A DNA stretch of 9,285 nt, taken from Anaerolineaceae bacterium. GTDB taxonomy: Bacteria; Chloroflexota; Anaerolineae; Anaerolineales; Anaerolineaceae. The stretch is taken from contig WOZA01000113.1 of the NCBI GenBank assembly GCA_011620505.1, forward strand, positions 1 to 9,285. The letters are read 5' to 3'. The notes beneath the pieces are model-generated. The model was not told the origin of the DNA and ran no database searches. It was given only the letters and a program-made list of their open reading frames with translations. Made by a program: the position numbers and the translations under genes. Below, piece after piece: positions 1 to 5,724 of the stretch. The number at the start of each line of letters is the position of its first letter. Position 1 is the stretch's first letter.

Positions 1-544
1 TATCCCGGGGGATGGTATCCATGTAACCCTTCATCAGCCAGATGTTCATGCCCATGGCACCGCCGGAATAGACCAGGATCAAGCCGGCATAGGTGTTGAG
101 CCCAAAGAACGGGACGACATCTCCGATTTGCTTGATGATGGTGAACAAAGCGACGATTGCCAGCAGGTTCGGGAAGCTCTGGATGAGGAGAATAGCCTTA
201 AGCATGCTTTGCCGACCCTGGAAGCGGAAACGCGAAAAAGCAAAAGCTGCCAGCGTGGTCAGGGAAAGGGTCAGTAAAGTGGAAATTGTCGAAATGATCA
301 ACGAATTTTTCAGCCAGGTGAAAAAGGGGAAAATCGGATTCGTCACCAATTGGCGGAAGTTGTCAAAACTCCAGTTATCCGGAATCAATTTCTGATTCGC
401 CAGGTCGTTCACTGGGTTAATCGAAGCGGAAATGATCCACAACACCGGGAAGATACTAAAGAAGATCAAGACAACGGCCAGAGCCCAGCGCCAGATCAAA
501 CCAATGGTTTGACTGCGTTTGATGGATGATGGTTGTTTAGACAT
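1..544 (-). CDS. malG: MalG-type inner-membrane permease of a sugar ABC importer (C-terminus cut off by window edge)
   Basis: This is the second transmembrane subunit of a maltose/maltodextrin-type ABC importer, which would pair with the neighbouring MalF to form the membrane channel. About 181 residues are visible. A cytoplasmic N-terminus rich in Ser, Gln and Lys is followed by a first membrane helix near residues 18-37. Next come an extracytoplasmic stretch (PDNWSFDNF, typical of MalG) and further helices near 83-104, 116-140 and 152-172. The window ends at GYMDTIPRD, just before the expected EAA loop that contacts the ATPase. MalG proteins are usually 270-300 residues, so roughly a third is missing. 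The ATG lies inside the end of malF (8-bp overlap), with GAGGAGG at 554-560 and a 9-nt spacing, which points to translational coupling. Family membership is clear; the exact sugar is not. Confidence 0.9.
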   Translation of the reverse strand, partial: MSKQPSSIKRSQTIGLIWRWALAVVLIFFSIFPVLWIISASINPVNDLANQKLIPDNWSFDNFRQLVTNPIFPFFTWLKNSLIISTISTLLTLSLTTLAAFAFSRFRFQGRQSMLKAILLIQSFPNLLAIVALFTIIKQIGDVVPFFGLNTYAGLILVYSGGAMGMNIWLMKGYMDTIPRD

Positions 545-2138
545 TTTCGCCAACCTCCTCCCACATATTTGTGAATCTGAATTGCAGCAAAGACATGACC
601 GCGATCAGCACGAACAAGATCAACGAAATCGCTGAAGCATAGCCATATTGCACGCCGCGCCCACTGGCGAATGCCAGGTTGTACACGTAGCTGATAATGA
701 TATCCGTATATCCAGCCTGAGTGGTTGCCGTTGGAATTGGCGGACCACCGTTGATAAAGGCGTAGATCAGGTTGAAGTTGTTGAAGTTGAAAATGAAGGA
801 GGAAATCATCAAAGGACCAACGCTCACAAGCAGGAGGGGCAGGGTGATGTTCCTGAAACTCTGCCAGCCGCTGGCGCCGTCAATTTCAGCAGCCTCGTAA
901 ATATCATGGGGGATGGATTGGAGTGCGCCACTGGTGACAAGCATCCAATAGGGATAGCCAAGCCAGGTATTGACGATCAGCAGTGCGGCACGGGCCAGCC
1001 ATGGTTCGGTGAACCAGCGGGGTGAAATATTGAAGACGCTCTCAAGCATGCGGTTGATGATACCCAAATCCGGGTTAAACATACCGCGCCAAATCAAAAT
1101 GGTGATCAGGCTTGGGATGGTATAAGGGATCAGCAAGAGAGACCGCAAAATCTTCTTGCCCTTAAACTTGGGATCGCCGTAAATAATCGAAATCAGCAAG
1201 CCCACAGAGAAGGTCAGCAAGAGGCTGAAGGTGGCAAAGAGGAAGTTCCAGATAACAATTGTCACCAAAGGACCGCGCAAACCGGGGCTGTTGATGAACG
1301 TAACAAAATTTTCCATTCCAATAATGGCAGAATAACCAGGGATCAGTTGATCTCCATTTTTCGCGGTATACGTGCCATCCTTATCATAATAAACCGTACC
1401 AGTGATTGCATGGGTAAACGTATTGGTTTCAGGGTCATAGGCATAGAGAGGCAGAAGCTCCGCAGCCTCGGTTGGGGACCGCACCTGGATAGTGTTTTCC
1501 GGATCGCCAAACTTGATATTGGTCAGGTTTTTATCCGTAGCGGCTTCGATCCGATTAAGGCGTTTGTAGCCTTCAATAGTGATTGGGGCGCCCTCCGCGT
1601 CAAGCTCTCCGATGCCATTTTCTCCACTGACAAGTGGAATCTCGGCATCACCTTCCATGCCAACCTGGGTAACCAGTTTCGTATTTCCCTCTGCATCTTT
1701 AAGCCAGAGCAAATACTTGTTATCATTGGAGCGGTAAGCGATCCATTGATAGGCTTTCCCGGTTTCGGGTAAATAGGTTTGCGCCTGGATTTGTTCGATA
1801 GCCTGCGTTTGTGTGATAAGGTGAGCGTCCCCATAGTTGGTAAAAGCATTGTAAATTGTATAAACGATCGGAAAAATAGAAAAAAGCAGCCAGGCACTCA
1901 AACCAACTGCCATCCATTTGAACATGTGGGCTTTGGGCACCAAAAACGCAACAGAAATCATCACGATAATGATGATCAGACAAATACCAATGGGAACATA
2001 ACCGAGGCCAAAAAGCTTAAATGCAAACCAAGCCAATGCCACATCAACAATAGCAACTATGATGATAGTAGCCAGGTTGCTGATATTGCTAATGGTTTTT
2101 TTGGCGAGATTAGCTTTGGAAGCGTCAAGAGTATTCAT
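537..2138 (-). CDS. malF: MalF-type inner-membrane permease with large extracytoplasmic P2-like loop
   Basis: This is the first membrane subunit of the sugar ABC importer, 533 residues long. Hydrophobic helices sit near residues 20-43, 47-67 and 74-97. An extracytoplasmic loop of about 180 residues (roughly 100-285) follows, rich in Asp, Glu, Thr and Gly. Five or so further helices lie between about 290 and 520. The order and loop size match E. coli MalF, whose P2 loop docks the binding protein, and are unlike the short UgpA/LacF-type permeases; that supports a maltose/maltodextrin role. The EAA loop that couples to the ATPase is clear at about 415-436 (EAAEIDGASGWQSF followed by ITLPLL). The ATG at 2138 is preceded by AGGAGAGG. 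It ends in a TAA overlapping the malG start. No MalK-type ATPase gene is visible; it may lie further left or be shared from elsewhere. Confidence 0.93.
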   Translation of the reverse strand: MNTLDASKANLAKKTISNISNLATIIIVAIVDVALAWFAFKLFGLGYVPIGICLIIIIVMISVAFLVPKAHMFKWMAVGLSAWLLFSIFPIVYTIYNAFTNYGDAHLITQTQAIEQIQAQTYLPETGKAYQWIAYRSNDNKYLLWLKDAEGNTKLVTQVGMEGDAEIPLVSGENGIGELDAEGAPITIEGYKRLNRIEAATDKNLTNIKFGDPENTIQVRSPTEAAELLPLYAYDPETNTFTHAITGTVYYDKDGTYTAKNGDQLIPGYSAIIGMENFVTFINSPGLRGPLVTIVIWNFLFATFSLLLTFSVGLLISIIYGDPKFKGKKILRSLLLIPYTIPSLITILIWRGMFNPDLGIINRMLESVFNISPRWFTEPWLARAALLIVNTWLGYPYWMLVTSGALQSIPHDIYEAAEIDGASGWQSFRNITLPLLLVSVGPLMISSFIFNFNNFNLIYAFINGGPPIPTATTQAGYTDIIISYVYNLAFASGRGVQYGYASAISLILFVLIAVMSLLQFRFTNMWEEVGENV

Positions 2139-2167
2139 TCACTGCCTCTCCTTTCCAAAGAATAATG

Positions 2168-2196
2168 AGAGGAGTCCGGCTTTGCCGGACTCCTCT
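2168..2196 (-). terminator. Stem-loop between malE and malF (attenuator or mRNA-stabilising hairpin)
   Basis: A perfect 12-bp inverted repeat (2169-2180 with 2184-2195) is extended to 13 bp by A-T at 2168/2196 and has a 3-nt loop. It begins about 12 nt after the malE stop and ends about 29 nt before the malF start. In the transcript the arm reads GAGGAGUCCGGC with an AAA loop. The following sequence (UCAUUAUUCUUU) is U-rich but not a clean U-run, so partial termination or protection of the upstream mRNA is more likely than full termination. E. coli malE-malF also carries intercistronic hairpins that keep MalE in excess over MalF. Confidence 0.8.
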
Positions 2197-2208
2197 TGAA
2201 ACACGAGA

Positions 2209-3759
2209 TTACGGAGTTGTGATCTCGAGTACGTGTGACTCGGGATCGAAGGTAAAGGTCACATCGCCATCAGCGGCAACCGTGAACATGTAGTTGGCAT
2301 CTCCGTCACCGTAAGAGGTTGCCCAGCCACCGTCGAGGGCGACTTTGCATTCGTAGTCACCAGCGGGGATGGTGAAGGTGCCAGTGTACTTACCGTCTTC
2401 GCCCAGGGTCAAAGCGGTCTGAGCGCAGTAAGGCATCCAGTCAGAGCCGCAGCCAACTTCGGTCTGGAAAGAACCAGCAACGTTGACCATACCCTTGGAG
2501 GAAATGGCGATCTGGATATTATTGGCGGCATCGGTGTAGGCCTGTTCAGGGGTCTTGGAACCGTCGAAAATGAAGGTGAGGGCATTGCCCCAGTCAGACC
2601 AGACAGCACCCATCTCGGGAATGGCGGGCATGGGTTTGGCGTTTTCACCAGCTTCGGCAATTGCCTTCAGGTAAGGATCGTCGATCTTAGCTGCAGCGGG
2701 CAGATAAGCAGAACCACGGGGGTCGGCTTCGTAGAGAGCAAGCATAGCGTCTTCAGTTGCGACGAATTCGGTCAGGAAGGACTGTGCGAGCAGAACGTTC
2801 TCGGACATTGCATTGACTGCAAAGCCCTGGACACCCAGGAAGGGATAGCCACCATCGGGGAATTTGGCGATGCCAAAGTTCAAACCGGAGGCTTTCAGGT
2901 TATTGATTTCCCATGGGCCATTCATAAAGAAGGCAACGTCGCCATTGAGGAACATGGATTTAGCGGTGGTGTTGTCGAGGTTATCGGAAAGGATACCGTC
3001 GTTCTTCCACTGCAGAGCCATTTCACCGAACTTGATCATGCCTTCAGAGCCAACACCAATATCGGTGGGGTCGTAGTCGCCGTTTTCGTCAATGCCGAAA
3101 ACGTAGCCGCCCTGAGAGGTCATCCAGGGATAGGCATCATAGGAAGTGCCGCCCAAAACGATACCATATTGGACTTTGTCTTCATCGATGAGGGTCTTGG
3201 AGAGGTCGTAGACGCCCTGCCAGGTGGTGGGGACTTCTGTGACCAGGTCGGCATTGTAGAAAAAGCCGAGGTTCTCACGGGCATAGGGCATGCCGTAGAG
3301 TTTGCCTTCATAGGTGAAAGCTTTCAGGGATTCGGGGTCGAAATCTGCAGCTTTGGCGCCGAGGTCGATCTCAGCGATCAGACCAGATGCGATGAGGGCA
3401 GGCAGTTGGTCGTGAGCAAGCACGATGATGTCCGGACCTTCGCCAGCGGGGGCAGCCACGAGGAATTGATCGCGGATGCCTGAGATGTTCTCAACTACTA
3501 CATCCACATTGTATTCTGCTTTGAATTGTGCGCCGAGTTCACTCAGGACGGGGGCGCGCTGTTCATCAGCCCAAATACGCAGGGTGGCAACAGGTTCTAC
3601 CACGGGAACCTCAGTTGGGACTTCGGTAGCGGGAACTTCGGTGGGTTCTTCAACCACTGGAGGTTCCGTAGCGATAGGGGTCTCTGTTGGAGTGCCGCAG
3701 GCACCGAGCAACAGAGTTGCAACCAATGCGATTGCAATCAAAATATAGCTTTTCTTCAT
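2209..3759 (-). CDS. malE: MalE-type sugar-binding lipoprotein with C-terminal X25-like beta-domain
   Basis: This is the extracytoplasmic solute-binding protein that would deliver maltose, maltodextrin or related sugars to the MalF/MalG channel. It has 516 residues. A lipoprotein signal (MKKSYILIAIALVATLLLGA) ends in lipobox LGAC with Cys21 as the lipidation site. A tether of about 35 residues built from Pro, Thr, Glu and Val follows, then a family 1 extracellular sugar-binding domain from about 58 to 420. Marks of that family include NLGFFYNADLV, FLNGDVAFFMNGPWEINNL and the MalE-like GNALTFIFDGSKTPEQAY. Residues 425-516 form an extra beta-rich domain (separate entry). AGGAGA lies just upstream of the ATG. 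The gene is 81 bp downstream of marR in the same direction, and no convincing promoter was seen in that gap. The ligand is inferred from the MalF type and the extra domain. Confidence 0.93.
   Translation of the reverse strand: MKKSYILIAIALVATLLLGACGTPTETPIATEPPVVEEPTEVPATEVPTEVPVVEPVATLRIWADEQRAPVLSELGAQFKAEYNVDVVVENISGIRDQFLVAAPAGEGPDIIVLAHDQLPALIASGLIAEIDLGAKAADFDPESLKAFTYEGKLYGMPYARENLGFFYNADLVTEVPTTWQGVYDLSKTLIDEDKVQYGIVLGGTSYDAYPWMTSQGGYVFGIDENGDYDPTDIGVGSEGMIKFGEMALQWKNDGILSDNLDNTTAKSMFLNGDVAFFMNGPWEINNLKASGLNFGIAKFPDGGYPFLGVQGFAVNAMSENVLLAQSFLTEFVATEDAMLALYEADPRGSAYLPAAAKIDDPYLKAIAEAGENAKPMPAIPEMGAVWSDWGNALTFIFDGSKTPEQAYTDAANNIQIAISSKGMVNVAGSFQTEVGCGSDWMPYCAQTALTLGEDGKYTGTFTIPAGDYECKVALDGGWATSYGDGDANYMFTVAADGDVTFTFDPESHVLEITTP
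2212..2487 (-). other. X25-like (pullulanase-type) domain fused to the C-terminus of MalE
   Basis: These are residues 425-516 of the binding protein. They read VNVAGSFQTEVGCGSDW, then a Cys at 445, then GTFTIPAGDYECKVALDGGW and a final beta-strand set ending FDPESHVLEI. From memory this matches the X25 module found in bacterial pullulanases: GSxQxElGCxxDWxPxC, then GxFxxPAGxYExKxALNGxW, then FxYDxxTHxV. The module is associated with alpha-glucan enzymes. Cys437 and Cys445 are the positions conserved as a pair there. Its job in a transporter protein is not known to me; polysaccharide tethering near the porter is a guess. Confidence 0.75.
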
Positions 3760-3840
3760 TTCTTTCTCCTTTTAGATAGAATTGATTTGGCCTTATTGCC
3801 AGGTTTTTTTCTTTGCATCCTGATCTCCTGCCCGGTGAGA

Positions 3841-4311
3841 TTAACCTGGGATCGGTTCTGCCCGGTTAGGGGTCAGGGTGTTTTCAATTTCTGAGCTTGC
3901 TTTAAGGTAATCTTCGAGTTTTGCCTTATCAAGCTTGGACATTAACCCATCAACTAACATTTTGTAGTCGGGGTAAACACGGTTAAACAGCTCGTGGCCT
4001 GCTTTGCTCAAGGTGAGCCGATAACTGCGCCGATCATCGGGATCTACTTCACGGTTGATCAGACCATCTTTCTGCATCCCCCTGACCACGCGCGTCGTGT
4101 TGCTCTTTGTGCAGAGCAGCAGCTCACTCAAGAGAATGTAATTGATTCCTGGGTTATTCTCAACATGCATAAGTACGTAAAAACGAGGAACATTCAAGCC
4201 AAATCGACCGAGAAATGCCTTCTCGTGATTGTCGATATGGAGAAAAATCGACTTAAGCGATTCATACAGCTCGAATTTGATCTGTTGCATCATTAATCCA
4301 TTTGAGAGCAT
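3841..4311 (-). CDS. MarR-family winged-helix transcriptional regulator
   Basis: This is a DNA-binding repressor or activator of the MarR family, 156 residues, a normal length. The dimerisation helices are at the two ends. The winged helix-turn-helix runs from about 55 to 102: LSELLLCTKSNTTRVVRGMQKDGLI contains the recognition helix, and the wing DPDDRRSYRLTLSKAG carries the family's D-x-R signature. The ligand is unknown. The gene lies 81 bp upstream of malE in the same orientation, so it may control the sugar importer and probably itself, since a palindrome overlaps its promoter and start. The ATG at 4311 has GAGG 8 nt upstream. However, the predicted transcript starts near that GAGG, so the in-frame ATGs at residues 7 and 8 (4293, 4290) are possible alternatives. 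The C-terminal tail (RAEPIPG) is unremarkable. Confidence 0.88.
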   Translation of the reverse strand: MLSNGLMMQQIKFELYESLKSIFLHIDNHEKAFLGRFGLNVPRFYVLMHVENNPGINYILLSELLLCTKSNTTRVVRGMQKDGLINREVDPDDRRSYRLTLSKAGHELFNRVYPDYKMLVDGLMSKLDKAKLEDYLKASSEIENTLTPNRAEPIPG

Positions 4312-4329
4312 AGTTTACGCCTCAACTAT
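4310..4329. promoter_or_regulatory. Candidate MarR operator: 20-bp imperfect palindrome at the marR start
   Basis: ATAGTT (4310-4315) and AACTAT (4324-4329) are exact inverted arms separated by 8 bp, and 8 of 10 base pairs of the 20-bp site are symmetric. It covers the end of the -10 box, the predicted transcription start and the marR start codon. This is the size and AGTT/AACT style typical of MarR-family operators. Binding here would block marR transcription. No second copy was found near malE. Confidence 0.5.
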
Positions 4330-4355
4330 TTTAACTCTATACTCTTTATTGTCAA
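4328..4355 (-). promoter_or_regulatory. Sigma-70-type promoter for marR (and possibly malEFG)
   Basis: On the minus strand a perfect -35 TTGACA (4355-4350) is followed after 16 bp by -10 TAAAAT (4333-4328), one mismatch from consensus. Transcription would begin near 4321, only about 10 nt before the marR ATG. The surrounding DNA (4320-4400) is very AT-rich. The candidate operator overlaps the -10 box. Confidence 0.65.
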
Positions 4356-4390
4356 CACTTATTATTTATTATAGGCTATTTTTAGCAGGG

Positions 4391-4419
4391 TGGAATAATC
4401 GTCTAATCTTGTTATTCCA
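4391..4419. repeat. Perfect 8-bp inverted repeat upstream of the marR promoter
   Basis: TGGAATAA (4391-4398) and TTATTCCA (4412-4419) are exact inverted arms with a 13-bp spacer, so the half-sites are 21 bp apart, two helical turns. It lies about 70-98 bp upstream of the predicted marR transcription start and about 100 bp after the GH25 stop. It could be a binding site for a dimeric regulator or a weak AT-rich hairpin. The rest of the 204-bp gap (4312-4515) shows no ORF. Confidence 0.4.
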
Positions 4420-4443
4420 GAATATTTTAGCCCTTGATCGGGT

Positions 4444-4464
4444 AAAAAACCTTGTTTTCCAGGT
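4444..4464 (-). terminator. Weak intrinsic terminator after the GH25 gene
   Basis: On the minus strand ACCTGG and CAAGGT form a short stem (four outer pairs, one mismatch, one inner pair) with an AAAA loop, followed directly by a run of six T. It sits about 50 nt past the GH25 stop codon. The stem is short and has a mismatch, so the call is tentative. Confidence 0.35.
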
Positions 4465-4515
4465 CACAGAATCATATAGTATTCTCTTGGAAGTTTATTT
4501 TCGTTTCTTCAAGAG

Positions 4516-5634
4516 TTATATGGTCCGCATGTATTGGCTGGCGCCCGAACACCAGACGCTCTGCCCCGGTTCGATGCGGTACCAACCATCCTTCACCTCA
4601 TAAACGGACACCACATCATCTCGGATCAGATTGCCGATGATCTTATTGTTTTTACCAGGTCCTTCGCGTTTGAATAATGCTGAAACGATACATTGGGCTT
4701 TGAACAGGACCTCTTCTGTTGGCGGAGTGTCATTCAATCGCTGCAGATAGGTGCTCTTACCCGAACACCATAATTGCGCGGTTGGATCGATCCGATACCA
4801 GCCATCATTCACTTCATAAACCGACACCACGTCGCCCAGATGCAGGTTTCCTACTACCTGGAAAGCAGGTCCCGGACCACTGCGCTTGTAAAGCGCGCTC
4901 ACAATGCACTTTGCGGTGAACAAAACCTTGTTTTCTGGTGGTAAGGTATCTCCGGTTGGGTTTCCGAAGTATCGCAAGACATCCGCTTTTTCACCGTTCC
5001 AGCGGTCGTAATCCATGTAATGGCTCACCCCACCAATCGATTTGCAGCGGTCGCCTGTCTGGTGGATCAGATAAGTGCTTACGCCTTTTGGCAGATTGGG
5101 AGGACCATCGTGCTCCTGGCTATACAACGGCGAGACCATAGGTTTGCGATAGGTCGCCAGCCACCAGTCCAGCGTTGGTAAATCAGCCACCGAAAGATAC
5201 GTATTCACCCATTCCGCCCGCGAATACACAATTGGAAAGAACCCGGTCCTGGCCCTGCAAATATCCAGGCATTTTTGGGTTGTGGCTGTAATTCTGTTCC
5301 TTGGATTGATGCCTGTTACTTCAAGATCAAGCGCGATCCGGTCGTAAGCAAAGTTAGCCCTGCCATCCAGCAGTTTGAACAAGGAATCCATTTGTGCCAG
5401 GGCGCTCTCCCCGAAGTAAATCACATGATAAGCTATGCGCATTACTTTGATCCGCGCCATCTCGTTCCAGTAATGATGGAACATCGGATCGGTATATCCC
5501 CACGATATACCTGCCCTGGCTGCGATAAATGTGACTTCCTCCGCGTGATTTTGCACTGCGGTGAAGTCCATTTTTTTGCTGCCATCCTGACTGGACTGGT
5601 ATTTGCTGATGTCGATTCCAAATGCTCTGCTCAT
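4516..5634 (-). CDS. GH25-family muramidase-like protein with two C-terminal SH3b repeats, no signal peptide
   Basis: This is a probable N-acetylmuramidase that cleaves the MurNAc-GlcNAc bond of peptidoglycan; 372 residues from the chosen start. The GH25 domain covers about 3-224: FGIDISKYQ carries the first conserved Asp (D8), RIALDLEVTG the D103/E105 pair that matches the family's catalytic D-x-E, and MDYDRWNG closes the barrel. Two SH3b-type repeats follow (about 236-300 and 309-372), each running from V-L-F-x-A-x-C-I-V-S-A-L to W-C-S-G; these probably bind cell wall. The start at 5634 has AGGAGG 4 nt upstream. A TTG at 5682 in the same frame would add 16 residues but has no ribosome site. 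There is no signal peptide or membrane helix. It could be a phage-type endolysin needing a holin, or a protein released by lysis, but no phage gene is nearby. Confidence 0.87.
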   Translation of the reverse strand: MSRAFGIDISKYQSSQDGSKKMDFTAVQNHAEEVTFIAARAGISWGYTDPMFHHYWNEMARIKVMRIAYHVIYFGESALAQMDSLFKLLDGRANFAYDRIALDLEVTGINPRNRITATTQKCLDICRARTGFFPIVYSRAEWVNTYLSVADLPTLDWWLATYRKPMVSPLYSQEHDGPPNLPKGVSTYLIHQTGDRCKSIGGVSHYMDYDRWNGEKADVLRYFGNPTGDTLPPENKVLFTAKCIVSALYKRSGPGPAFQVVGNLHLGDVVSVYEVNDGWYRIDPTAQLWCSGKSTYLQRLNDTPPTEEVLFKAQCIVSALFKREGPGKNNKIIGNLIRDDVVSVYEVKDGWYRIEPGQSVWCSGASQYMRTI

Positions 5635-5638
5635 ACTG

Positions 5639-5644
5639 CCTCCT
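5639..5644 (-). promoter_or_regulatory. Ribosome binding site that fixes the GH25 start
   Basis: A perfect AGGAGG on the minus strand lies 4 nt before the ATG at 5634. It favours this start over the upstream in-frame TTG at 5682. The 90-bp gap between this gene and the hydroxylase (5635-5724) otherwise shows only a small minus-strand hairpin near 5659-5675 and no clear promoter, so the two genes may be co-transcribed. Confidence 0.75.
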
Positions 5645-5724
5645 GCTTTAGGTAGACTTCCTCGTTTTGCGAGAATAGTCAACTCATCTGTTGCAATATG
5701 AATGCCAGTCTCTCCCCTTTTTTG

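Noticed and set aside
3788..3801. Operator TGGC-N6-GCCA between marR and malE
   Set aside because: The arms are only 4 bp, it is unrelated to the marR palindrome, and no recognisable promoter accompanies it.
4516..5634. Prophage remnant
   Set aside because: Only the lysin-like gene suggests it. No integrase, holin, structural gene or attachment repeat was found around it.
5635..5682. Earlier GH25 start at TTG 5682
   Set aside because: There is no ribosome site before it, while the ATG at 5634 has a perfect AGGAGG 4 nt upstream and begins directly at the GH25 fold.
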